DNA from: an uncultured Lachnospiraceae bacterium
Lineage (GTDB): Bacteria > Bacillota > Clostridia > Lachnospirales > Lachnospiraceae
DNA length: 64,000 nt
Direction: 5' to 3'
Assembly (NCBI GenBank): GCA_902767015.1
Contig: CACXFV010000116.1
Location: 32,184 to 96,183 of the forward strand
In this document: positions 37,355 to 45,703 of the stretch, one piece after another
Position numbering within the stretch: position 1 is the stretch's first letter
Layout: the number at the start of each line of letters is the position of its first letter
Notes under the pieces: model-generated
What the model saw: the letters and a program-made list of their open reading frames with translations, nothing else
Told to the model about the DNA's origin: nothing
Database searches by the model: none
Made by a program: the position numbers and the translations under genes

Positions 37355-38188
37355 ATGAAAAGAATCAGAAAAATAGTAATGCTTTTGTGTGTTCTGTCAG
37401 TGCTGTTCTCTGTCGCGGGATGTGGAAAAAAAGAGGAGTCCGATGACGGATATTCCAAGGAGGAGCTTGCATCACTCGCAGACAGTATTGCCAAGGATGT
37501 GGAGTATCTCTCTGATATGAGTGATGAAGCACTGGAAAGTCAGATACAGACTTATGAAGAACAGGGTTCTGCAATAGAAAACAGTCAGATACTGGCAGGT
37601 GGACTGAGACAGTTAAAAGAGGCACGACAGGAATCAGGTAAGTATGAAGGAATCTATAAGGATAGTGAAGGTAATGTAAAGTACACATATTCAGAGACAT
37701 CTAATTCTATTCTGGTTACTGTGACCGCAAAGTTCACAAAGAGAGATGTCAATGTATCCTATACAATCAGTACTAAAGATGGAACACCTTCTATCTCACA
37801 GATATTATATGAACCGAAATATACACTGGCGGAAAAAATGAAGAAAGCCGGAATGAATACCGTGATAGGTATCATGATCGTTATTGTGATGTTGGTATTC
37901 TTAAGCCTGATTATTTCACTGTTTGCTTATGTGAACAAGTTTGAGAGATATTTAACCCACAGAAAGCAGGCAAAAATTATCGAAGGCGACGGTGCAGGAG
38001 ATGTTATCATTGATAACGGCGTAACAGGTGCTTCTGATACGGCAGAGGAGGAAGCAGAAGAAATTGATGATACAGAACTCGTGGCAGTGATAACTGCAGC
38101 AATTATGGCATCAAAGACCGTAAGTGCGGATGGATTTGTTGTGCGTTCAATTAAGAGAGTACCGAACAGCAAATGGAACAGAATGTAA
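37355..38188 (+). CDS. OadG-like decarboxylase subunit with lipoprotein N-terminal domain
   Basis: The C-terminal third matches the gamma/delta (OadG/MmdD) subunit that holds Na+-pumping decarboxylases together: a membrane helix (IGIMIVIVMLVFLSLIISLF, about residues 168-187) and the cytosolic tail ELVAVITAAIMAS...VRSIKRVPNSKW. Unusually, it starts with a lipoprotein signal and lipobox SVAGC (Cys about residue 23). An extracellular domain of about 140 residues comes before the helix. GAGG is 8 bases before the ATG at 37355 (277 residues). The extracellular part looks like small clostridial lipoproteins; its role is unknown. Confidence 0.78.
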   Translation: MKRIRKIVMLLCVLSVLFSVAGCGKKEESDDGYSKEELASLADSIAKDVEYLSDMSDEALESQIQTYEEQGSAIENSQILAGGLRQLKEARQESGKYEGIYKDSEGNVKYTYSETSNSILVTVTAKFTKRDVNVSYTISTKDGTPSISQILYEPKYTLAEKMKKAGMNTVIGIMIVIVMLVFLSLIISLFAYVNKFERYLTHRKQAKIIEGDGAGDVIIDNGVTGASDTAEEEAEEIDDTELVAVITAAIMASKTVSADGFVVRSIKRVPNSKWNRM

Positions 38189-38324
38189 CGAATCAAAGAG
38201 TATCCGTATTGTAAAAAATAGAATTTCAGATTGGGAAAAATACGATAGAAAGGATAATGCAAAGGCCCGGACCCCAATCTTAAAAACGGGCATAATCACA
38301 ATCTTGTGATAGCATGGTATTAAA

Positions 38325-38696
38325 ATGAAAAATTATAGAATTACAGTAAATGGAAATGTATATGATGTTGAAGTAGAGGAGTTAGGAGAAGGTGCAGTGG
38401 CTGCGGCTCCTGTAAAAGCAGCACCGGCAGCACCTAAGAAGGAGGCAAAAAAAGCAGCACCGGTTTCATCGGGTACAGAGGGAGCCGTTAAAGTGAATGC
38501 GCCGATGCCGGGTAAGATATTAGCGGTAAAAGCAGGCGTAGGACAGTCAGTAAAAAAAGGCGAAGTCATCATGATTCTCGAAGCAATGAAGATGGAAAAT
38601 GAAATTGTGGCACCTAATGACGGTACCGTTGCAAGTATTAATGTAAATGAGGGTGCAAGTGTTGAGGCAGGAACGATGCTGGCAACATTAAACTAG
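38325..38696 (+). CDS. Biotin carboxyl carrier protein of decarboxylase
   Basis: Swinging biotin arm carrying CO2 between carboxyltransferases and the membrane pump. The biotinylation motif is EAMKMEN with Lys at about residue 89. An Ala/Pro/Lys-rich linker (about residues 25-50) separates a short N-terminal beta segment from the biotinyl domain. The length of 123 is normal. The ribosome site is weak. A 16-base palindrome (ATCACAA-TC-TTGTGAT, 38295-38310) lies just upstream. Confidence 0.9.
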   Translation: MKNYRITVNGNVYDVEVEELGEGAVAAAPVKAAPAAPKKEAKKAAPVSSGTEGAVKVNAPMPGKILAVKAGVGQSVKKGEVIMILEAMKMENEIVAPNDGTVASINVNEGASVEAGTMLATLN

Positions 38697-38717
38697 AAAT
38701 GAACAGGAGGCTTTACA

Positions 38718-39872
38718 ATGGATTACGTTGTTGATACACTTACAAATCTATTGCATCAGACTGCGTTTTTTAATCTGACATGGGGTAATTATGTCATGAT
38801 TTTAGTTGCGCTTGTATTCCTGTATCTTGCCATTGCTAAGGAATATGAACCATTGCTTCTGGTTCCGATTGCATTTGGAATGCTGCTTGTCAATATCTAT
38901 CCGGATATTATGCTTTCCATTGAAGAATCGGAAAATGGTGTAGGAGGTCTTTTGCATTATTTCTATCTGATGGATGAATGGAGTATTTTACCGTCACTGA
39001 TTTTCCTTGGTGTCGGTGCAATGACGGATTTCGGTCCTCTCATTGCGAATCCGAAATGCTTTATTCTCGGTGCAGCAGCACAGTTTGGTATCTATGTGGC
39101 ATACTTTTTGGCGATTTTTATGGGCTTTAGTGATAAGGCAGCGGCAGCTATCTCCATCATCGGTGGTGCGGATGGTCCTACCTCCATCTTTCTGGCAGGT
39201 AAGCTGGGACAGGGAGCCCTGATGGGACCGATTGCGGTGGCGGCATATTCCTATATGTCACTTGTGCCGATTATTCAGCCGCCTATCATGAAATTGCTGA
39301 CAACAGAAAAAGAGAGAAAGATTAAGATGGAACAGTTAAGACCTGTTTCAAAACTTGAGAAAATATTATTCCCAATCATCATTACGATTGTGGTTACATT
39401 AATTTTGCCTACGGTGGCACCTCTGATTGGTATGCTGATGCTCGGCAACTTATTCAGAGAGAGTGGCGTCGTGAAGCAGTTGACAGAGACAGCATCCAAT
39501 GCGCTGATGTACATTGTTGTTATCCTGTTGGGTACAAGCGTTGGTGCGACTACCAGTGCGGAGGCATTTCTTAACTGGGATACAATTAAGATAGTTATTC
39601 TCGGTCTGGTTGCGTTTGCTTTTGGTACGGCGATGGGTGTCCTGATAGGCAAGCTCATGTGTGTTGTTACGAAGGGCAAGATTAATCCGTTAATCGGTTC
39701 GGCAGGTGTTTCCGCAGTGCCAATGGCAGCAAGAGTTTCGCAGAAGGTGGGTTCAGAGGCAGATCCAACCAATTTCCTTCTCATGCATGCCATGGGACCT
39801 AATGTTGCCGGTGTAATAGGAACGGCAGTGGCAGCAGGTGCATTTATGGCAATCTTTGGCGTTGCTGTTTAG
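38718..39872 (+). CDS. Na+-translocating decarboxylase beta subunit (OadB/MmdB/GcdB)
   Basis: Membrane subunit that decarboxylates carboxybiotin and exports Na+. The signature GGADGPTSIFLAGKL (about residues 147-161), which contains the Na+-linked Asp, is clear. GSAGVSAVPMAARVSQKVG and NVAGVIGTAVAAG near the C-terminus also match. The length of 384 is typical with about nine to eleven helices. AGGAGG precedes the ATG. It would link the carboxyltransferases to the cell's sodium gradient. Confidence 0.93.
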   Translation: MDYVVDTLTNLLHQTAFFNLTWGNYVMILVALVFLYLAIAKEYEPLLLVPIAFGMLLVNIYPDIMLSIEESENGVGGLLHYFYLMDEWSILPSLIFLGVGAMTDFGPLIANPKCFILGAAAQFGIYVAYFLAIFMGFSDKAAAAISIIGGADGPTSIFLAGKLGQGALMGPIAVAAYSYMSLVPIIQPPIMKLLTTEKERKIKMEQLRPVSKLEKILFPIIITIVVTLILPTVAPLIGMLMLGNLFRESGVVKQLTETASNALMYIVVILLGTSVGATTSAEAFLNWDTIKIVILGLVAFAFGTAMGVLIGKLMCVVTKGKINPLIGSAGVSAVPMAARVSQKVGSEADPTNFLLMHAMGPNVAGVIGTAVAAGAFMAIFGVAV

Positions 39873-40049
39873 AATATATGACACTGTCATAAATCGGTGA
39901 AATTGAGAAGTGAGTAATAAAAATATTGATAACAGATAATAAAATTATCAGGAATGAATAGTGAATGTTTTGATAATATGGCAAATATAAAAAATAATGG
40001 ACAATTCAAACAGAAATAATAAAAATATCAGAAAGGACAGGTAATAAAA

Positions 40050-41462
40050 ATGGCAGAACAAGCTAAGAAACCGATTAAGATTACAGAGACAGTTCTTCGT
40101 GATGCCCATCAGTCATTGATTGCTACAAGAATGACAACAGAACAGATGCTCCCTATCGTGGATAAGATGGATAAGGTGGGTTATCATTCCGTAGAGTGCT
40201 GGGGTGGTGCAACCTTTGATGCTTCTTTGAGATTTCTGAAAGAGGATCCGTGGGAAAGGCTCAGAAAGTTAAGAGATGGATTTAAGAATACAAAGCTACA
40301 GATGTTATTCAGAGGTCAGAATATTCTGGGATATAACCATTACGCAGATGATGTAGTGGAGTATTTTGTGCAGAAATCAATTGCCAATGGTATTGATATC
40401 ATCAGAATTTTTGACTGCTTTAATGACCTTGACAATTTAAAGACAGCCGTGAATGCAGCAAGAAAGGAAAAAGGACACGTTCAGGTAGCATTGTCTTATA
40501 CACTTGGTGATGCCTATACATTGGAATACTGGGAGAAGACAGCAAAGCAGATTGAAGAGATGGGTGCTGATTCCCTCTGTATTAAGGATATGGCAGGACT
40601 TTTGCTACCATATAAGGCAACGGAATTAGTTCAGGCATTGAAGTCAGGTACAAAGCTCCCGATACAGCTTCATACCCATTATACTTCCGGTGTGGCATCT
40701 ATGACCTATTTGAAAGCAGTAGAAGCAGGTGTGGACGTCATTGATACGGCAATATCGCCGTTTGCTATGGGAACCAGCCAGCCGGCAACAGAGGTGATGG
40801 TAGAAACCTTCAAAGGAACACCATATGATACAGGATATGACCAGAAGCTTTTGGCAGAGATTGCTGACTATTTCAGACCGATTCAGGAGGATGCATTGAA
40901 GACGGGGCTCTTGAATCCAAAGGTTATGGGCGTAAATATTAAGACGTTATTATATCAGGTACCGGGCGGTATGTTGTCTAATCTTGTTTCACAGCTTAAA
41001 GAGGCACATGCAGAGGATAAATATTATGAGGTGCTTGAGGAAATTCCTAGAGTCAGAAAAGATTTTGGTGAGCCGCCTCTCGTTACCCCTTCTTCACAGA
41101 TTGTGGGTACACAAGCTGTACTCAATGTCCTTCAGGGAGAGAGATATAAGATGGTAACGAAAGAATCCAAGAAGGTATTAAGCGGTGAATTTGGTAAGAC
41201 AGTGAAGCCGTTTAATGAAGAAGTTCAGAAGAAGTGTATCGGTGATGTGAAACCGATTACCTGCAGACCTGCAGACCTGATTAAGCCACAGCTAGAGAAC
41301 TTCAAAAAAGAGTGTGCAATATACACGCAGCAGGATGAGGATGTGCTGTCATATGCCTTGTTCCCGCAGGTAGCAACGGAGTTCTTTAAGTACCGGGAGG
41401 CACAGCAGACGAAGATTGATCCTGCGGCTGCTGATAATGAGGATGGTGTCTATCCGGCATAA
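40050..41462 (+). CDS. Oxaloacetate/pyruvate carboxyltransferase (OadA / 5S type, no biotin domain)
   Basis: Biotin-dependent carboxyltransferase moving CO2 between oxaloacetate and biotin. The HMGL-like barrel starts ITETVLRDAHQSLIATRM. The metal-binding and carbamyl-lysine parts are ADSLCIKDMAGLL and PIQLHTHYTSG. The conserved C-terminal PYC_OADA region follows, but no biotinyl domain is fused (470 residues), consistent with the separate carrier gene. A 177-base gap precedes it. With the acyl-CoA enzyme at 35930 it could act as a 5S/12S transcarboxylase pair. A strong terminator follows. Confidence 0.9.
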   Translation: MAEQAKKPIKITETVLRDAHQSLIATRMTTEQMLPIVDKMDKVGYHSVECWGGATFDASLRFLKEDPWERLRKLRDGFKNTKLQMLFRGQNILGYNHYADDVVEYFVQKSIANGIDIIRIFDCFNDLDNLKTAVNAARKEKGHVQVALSYTLGDAYTLEYWEKTAKQIEEMGADSLCIKDMAGLLLPYKATELVQALKSGTKLPIQLHTHYTSGVASMTYLKAVEAGVDVIDTAISPFAMGTSQPATEVMVETFKGTPYDTGYDQKLLAEIADYFRPIQEDALKTGLLNPKVMGVNIKTLLYQVPGGMLSNLVSQLKEAHAEDKYYEVLEEIPRVRKDFGEPPLVTPSSQIVGTQAVLNVLQGERYKMVTKESKKVLSGEFGKTVKPFNEEVQKKCIGDVKPITCRPADLIKPQLENFKKECAIYTQQDEDVLSYALFPQVATEFFKYREAQQTKIDPAAADNEDGVYPA

Positions 41463-41487
41463 AGTACAATAATCAATCATATATATG

Positions 41488-41512
41488 GTGTGCCCGTATG
41501 GGCACACTTTTT
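41488..41512 (+). terminator. Intrinsic terminator of the decarboxylase cluster
   Basis: GTGTGCCC-GTAT-GGGCACAC perfect 8-bp stem followed by five T. Confidence 0.88.
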
Positions 41513-41655
41513 AAAGTAAATGTATTGTTGCTTTAAACGGCATTCACAAAACCCGTGTCAGACGGAATTTTGTTGATTTAGAGTAACTGATAAGGGCAGG
41601 AAAGTGTGAAAACAGGATTTTCGCTCTAATTATTGAAGTAGTATCGCGTGCAATC

Positions 41656-41676
41656 CAATGCAATATAATTGCATTG
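41656..41676. promoter_or_regulatory. Palindromic operator candidate over a -10 box
   Basis: CAATGCAAT-ATA-ATTGCATTG is a perfect 9-bp inverted repeat, and TATAAT (41664-41669) lies in its centre. It is 22 bases before the RpiR-type regulator gene, so autoregulation is plausible. No good -35 is seen at 17 bases. Confidence 0.5.
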
Positions 41677-41698
41677 ACGATACGCAAGAGGTGTAAAC

Positions 41699-42700
41699 AT
41701 GAGAAGGGAATACATAGGCATGGAAAATATAGTCGAAAATGATATCCGGGATGCTGATATTGATGGCAGTATTGCAAGTGAAAGTTTCAGTCGGCAGGGG
41801 GATAAGGACAACGAAGATTTGATAAGAAGAATGAACAACTGCTATACTTCGATGAGCAAAGGGCAGAAAAAGCTTGCCACTTATATAGCAGCCCACTATG
41901 ACACAGCGGTATTTATGACAGCGGCGAAGCTGGGAAAGACGGTGGGAGTCAGCGAATCAACTACTGTCAGATTCGCGTCGCTGTTGGGATATGAAGGATT
42001 TCCGGAATTTCACAAAGCACTTGAAGATGTGGTGAAGGATAAATTAAAGTCTATTGACAGGATTGAAATCAAAGAGTCAGACATGACAAAGGCAGAGGTA
42101 CTTAAGACGGTAATGCATTCTGATGCCGAAAAGATAAAGCAGACTTATGAAAAATTGTCAAAACGGGCTTTTGATGAAGCAGTGGAAAGCATTATGTCGG
42201 CAAGAAAAATCTACATAATAGGCATTAGAACCTGTCTTCCTTTAGCACAGTTTCTCGGTTTCTATTTAAATCTTATGTTTGAAGATGTGTGTATCGTCGG
42301 TACCAATAATGCCAGTGAGATATTTGAGCAGATGGTTAATATTAGTGAACAGGATGTTTTGATTGGCATCAGTTTTCCGAGATATTCCATGAGAACTGTC
42401 AAGGCGATGGAGTTTGCCAATGACCGAAATGCCAAGGTTATTTCTATAACAGACAGTGAAAATTCACCATTGAACTTATATTCTTCCTGTAATCTGATTG
42501 CAAGAAGCGATATGGCTACAGTAGTGGATTCCCTCGTGGCACCGCTGAGCGTGATTAACGCACTGATTGTATCGTTGTGTATCAAAAATGCTGACATAGT
42601 TACAAAAAAACTGGATGTGCTTGAACGATTATGGGAGGATTATCAGGTATATGCGGGAGATGAGATGGATATTCCGGAACGTGAAGTTTCGTTGAAATAA
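41699..42700 (+). CDS. MurR/RpiR family transcriptional regulator
   Basis: N-terminal helix-turn-helix (about residues 40-115: MSKGQKKLATYIAAHYDTAVFMTAAKLGKTVGVSES split over two helices) with SESTTVRFASLLGYEGFPEF, followed by a sugar-isomerase (SIS) domain starting at KIYIIGIRTCLPLAQFL that would bind a phosphosugar. A 35-40 residue acidic extension precedes the DNA-binding domain. AGAGG lies 7 bases before the ATG. Neighbours are not sugar genes, so its regulon is not evident; the palindrome upstream suggests autoregulation. Confidence 0.87.
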   Translation: MRREYIGMENIVENDIRDADIDGSIASESFSRQGDKDNEDLIRRMNNCYTSMSKGQKKLATYIAAHYDTAVFMTAAKLGKTVGVSESTTVRFASLLGYEGFPEFHKALEDVVKDKLKSIDRIEIKESDMTKAEVLKTVMHSDAEKIKQTYEKLSKRAFDEAVESIMSARKIYIIGIRTCLPLAQFLGFYLNLMFEDVCIVGTNNASEIFEQMVNISEQDVLIGISFPRYSMRTVKAMEFANDRNAKVISITDSENSPLNLYSSCNLIARSDMATVVDSLVAPLSVINALIVSLCIKNADIVTKKLDVLERLWEDYQVYAGDEMDIPEREVSLK

Positions 42701-42724
42701 TTATGCAATTGTTGGAGGATAAGT

Positions 42725-44023
42725 GTGAAAGAGCTAAATATCGCTGTGATAGGTGCGGGAGCTGCGGGTATGATGGCGGCATATGCAGCGGCATGTCATG
42801 GTGCAAAAGTAACTATCTACGAAAAAAATGAAAAAACAGGAAAAAAACTTTTCATAACAGGCAAGGGAAGATGCAATTTGACCAATGCATCTGACATAGA
42901 AACGATTTTTAATCATATTGTCACCAACCGAAAGTTTATGTACAGTGCCTTGTATACCTTTTCTAATGAAAATGTGATGACGTTTTTTGAGAATCATGGA
43001 CTGCGGCTCAAAACAGAGCGCGGCAACAGAGTTTTTCCGGAATCAGATAAATCCTCTGATGTTATCAGTACTCTTACGAAAACCCTTAAAAAATCAGGCG
43101 TTAACATTCTCCTGAATACTGCGGTAAAAGAATTGCTGGTGGAGAGACAAAATGAAACAGAAGAAACGAATGAAGAAACGGAAACGAAGGTAGCTCAACG
43201 AAGAGTGGCGGGCGTTATATTAGAGAGTGGGGAAAAGGTGTACTATGATAAAGTCATTCTTGCCACAGGAGGGCTTTCCTATCCCGTCACAGGCTGTGAC
43301 GGACAGGGACTTAAGATGCTGGAACATCAGGGGCATCGCATTGTAAAACCGATGCCGGCACTGGTGCCGATGAATACTGATGAAGAATTTGTGAAGGAAC
43401 TGCAGGGATTGGCACTTAAAAATATTGAGGTGCGGTTTTACGAAGAGAAAAAGAAGATAGAACTGTACCGTGACTTTGGAGAATTGTTATTTACCCACTT
43501 TGGTGTAAGCGGACCGGTTATCTTAAGCGCCAGCAGTATTATCGGTAAAAAAATCAGAGAGGGTAATGTGGTGTTAAGTATTGACCTGAAACCGGCACTG
43601 AGTACAGAACAGTTAGACGACAGGATTTTGAGAGATTTTAAGGAGAATATCAATAAGTCGCTAAAAAATGCCTTTGATCAGTTGTTGCCAAAAAGTCTTA
43701 TTCCTGTTATCATCGATTACAGCAAAGTTGCTCCTTTTAAAAAGGTCAACGAGGTATCAAGGGAGGAACGGCAGAGAATAGTTGCTGCGTTAAAGGATTT
43801 ACGGTTCAGAATCACCTCACTGCGAGGCTTTAATGAGGCGATTATTACCAGTGGAGGCGTGAACGTAAAGGAAATTCAACCGGCTACAATGGAATCGAAA
43901 GTGATCAATAATCTGTATGTTGCAGGAGAAATGCTGGATGTAGATGCATTGACAGGTGGCTATAATCTGCAGATTGCATGGTCAACAGGGTGGCTTGCAG
44001 GGTGTTCGGCGGCAGGTGCTTAA
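42725..44023 (+). CDS. BaiN/HI0933-family FAD-dependent oxidoreductase
   Basis: Flavoprotein of unknown physiological substrate; family members include the proposed bile acid reductase BaiN. The dinucleotide-binding GxGxxG is AVIGAGAAGMMAA at the N-terminus, then GKKLFITGKGRCNLTN. ATGGLSYPVTGCDGQGL and the C-terminal AGEMLDVDALTGGYNLQIAWSTG complete the family signature. The GTG start at 42725 has GGAGG 6 bases upstream; 432 residues. It commonly precedes cmk and ispH in Clostridia, as here. Confidence 0.87.
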   Translation: MKELNIAVIGAGAAGMMAAYAAACHGAKVTIYEKNEKTGKKLFITGKGRCNLTNASDIETIFNHIVTNRKFMYSALYTFSNENVMTFFENHGLRLKTERGNRVFPESDKSSDVISTLTKTLKKSGVNILLNTAVKELLVERQNETEETNEETETKVAQRRVAGVILESGEKVYYDKVILATGGLSYPVTGCDGQGLKMLEHQGHRIVKPMPALVPMNTDEEFVKELQGLALKNIEVRFYEEKKKIELYRDFGELLFTHFGVSGPVILSASSIIGKKIREGNVVLSIDLKPALSTEQLDDRILRDFKENINKSLKNAFDQLLPKSLIPVIIDYSKVAPFKKVNEVSREERQRIVAALKDLRFRITSLRGFNEAIITSGGVNVKEIQPATMESKVINNLYVAGEMLDVDALTGGYNLQIAWSTGWLAGCSAAGA

Positions 44024-44134
44024 GACACATTTTATCAATGATTAATATAAAAGTTACATAAATCAATATACAACGGTTAAAAATGAACGGTTATCAGAAA
44101 CAGATGGGAAAGGAAAACATATCAGGTGAAAAGG

Positions 44135-44794
44135 ATGGATACGATAAATATAGCGATTGATGGCCCTGCCGGAGCAGGAAAAAGTACGATAGCAAGACTG
44201 GCTGCCGAGAGACTGGGTTACATTTATGTGGATACAGGTGCCATGTACAGGGCAATGGCATTGTTGTGTATCAGAAATCATGTTGCTGCCGGTGAAGAGG
44301 AGAAGGTAGTCGGGGTTTGTGAGAGGGCGGAGGTTGATATAGAGTATGTAGGCGGCGAACAGCATGTGCTGTTAAATGGTGAGAATGTTAATGCCTATAT
44401 CAGAACCGAAGAGGTCAGCAGAATGACGTCTGCTATTTCCGTGTACCCGAAGGTGCGGGAAAAGCTGCTTACACTCCAAAGAAATATTGCAGAAAATAAC
44501 AATGTCATTATGGATGGAAGAGATATAGGAACCAATGTTCTGCCGAATGCCCGGATAAAAATATATCTGACGGCATCTGTTGAGACAAGGGCAAAACGCC
44601 GCTACAAGGAGCAGATAGAAAAGGGGCAGGAGGCTGCTATAAAGGACATTGAAAAGGATATTGAGGAGAGGGACTACAGAGATATGCATAGGGATTGCGC
44701 CCCCCTCAGAGTGGCTGACGGAGCAAAAGTGATAGATTCTTCAAATTTATCTATTGAAGAGGTTGTAAAATTGATTACGGATATGGTAAAATAG
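44135..44794 (+). CDS. cmk: Cytidylate kinase
   Basis: Phosphorylates CMP and dCMP. The P-loop AIDGPAGAGKSTIAR at about residues 6-20 and YVDTGAMYRAMAL are diagnostic. MDGRDIGTNVLPNA and the RRYKEQIEKGQ lid follow. I chose the ATG at 44135 (219 residues), which has AGGTG about 6 bases upstream; the GTG at 44126 has a poorly placed site. Confidence 0.94.
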   Translation: MDTINIAIDGPAGAGKSTIARLAAERLGYIYVDTGAMYRAMALLCIRNHVAAGEEEKVVGVCERAEVDIEYVGGEQHVLLNGENVNAYIRTEEVSRMTSAISVYPKVREKLLTLQRNIAENNNVIMDGRDIGTNVLPNARIKIYLTASVETRAKRRYKEQIEKGQEAAIKDIEKDIEERDYRDMHRDCAPLRVADGAKVIDSSNLSIEEVVKLITDMVK

Positions 44795-44848
44795 TAGTGC
44801 AACAGCATTTTTGACAAAATAGTGATTTTAGAACAGCAGGTGATAGTG

Positions 44849-45703
44849 ATGAAAGTGGTGGTGGCAGAGAGCGCCGGGTTTTGTTTTGGTGTGAAAAGAG
44901 CGGTGGAGAAGGTATATGAACAGATACAGAATAATACCGCTCATAAAAAGATTTATACCTATGGTCCCATTATTCACAATGAACAGGTCGTAAAGGACAT
45001 TGAGGAGAAGGGCGTAACGGTGATTAACTCCATTGATGAATTAAAAGAGATAAAAGACGGCATTATAATTATAAGAGCTCATGGGGCGACAAAAGAGGTT
45101 TTTGATATTATTCAGCAGCAGCAGCTTACGCTGGTAGATGCCACGTGTCCTTTTGTCAAGAAAATCTATCAGATTGTTCAGGAAGAGCAGAAAAAAGGAA
45201 AGCATATCATTATAACAGGTGATGCCAGTCACCCGGAGGTTCAGGGAATAAGGGGCTGGTCAGGGGATGAAGTGACCATTATCGGTGATGAAAAAGATGC
45301 CCTGCAGTTTGCGTTGAGAAAGGATAAACCTGTCTGTATCGTCTCCCAGACGACATTTAATTACAATAAATTTAAATATTTAGTTGAAATTATTTCTAAA
45401 AAGGGGTATGATATAAATGTTTTAGACACTATTTGTAATGCTACTCATCAGAGGCAGGCAGAAGCGAAAAAGATTGCCTCCAAGGTGGATGTAATGATTG
45501 TCATAGGCGGCAGACATAGTTCTAATACGCAGAAGTTGTATGAAATATGTAAAAATGAATGTAATAATACTTACTATATACAAACATTAGATGATTTGGA
45601 CTTAAGTAACATTAAGGAAGATAGTTACGTAGGTATTACAGCCGGGGCATCTACCCCGAATAATATAATTGAGGAGGTTCATACTAATGTCAGAAAGTTT
45701 TGA
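44849..45703 (+). CDS. ispH: 4-hydroxy-3-methylbut-2-enyl diphosphate reductase
   Basis: Iron-sulfur enzyme ending the MEP isoprenoid pathway, giving IPP and DMAPP. MKVVVAESAGFCFGVKRAV provides the first cluster cysteine (about residue 12). DATCPFVKK and NVLDTICNATHQRQ supply the other two. GIRGW and HPEVQGI are also typical. The ATG at 44849 (284 residues) has AGGTG 6 bases upstream. Its last 17 bases overlap rpsA in a different frame. In many clostridia IspH and S1 are one fused protein; here they are separate but overlapping. Confidence 0.93.
   Translation: MKVVVAESAGFCFGVKRAVEKVYEQIQNNTAHKKIYTYGPIIHNEQVVKDIEEKGVTVINSIDELKEIKDGIIIIRAHGATKEVFDIIQQQQLTLVDATCPFVKKIYQIVQEEQKKGKHIIITGDASHPEVQGIRGWSGDEVTIIGDEKDALQFALRKDKPVCIVSQTTFNYNKFKYLVEIISKKGYDINVLDTICNATHQRQAEAKKIASKVDVMIVIGGRHSSNTQKLYEICKNECNNTYYIQTLDDLDLSNIKEDSYVGITAGASTPNNIIEEVHTNVRKF

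Noticed and set aside
38260-38286. Eight-codon frame (MQRPGPQS) before the biotin carrier gene
   Set aside because: Has an AAAGGA site, but it is too short to support and lies within a weak inverted repeat; likely chance.
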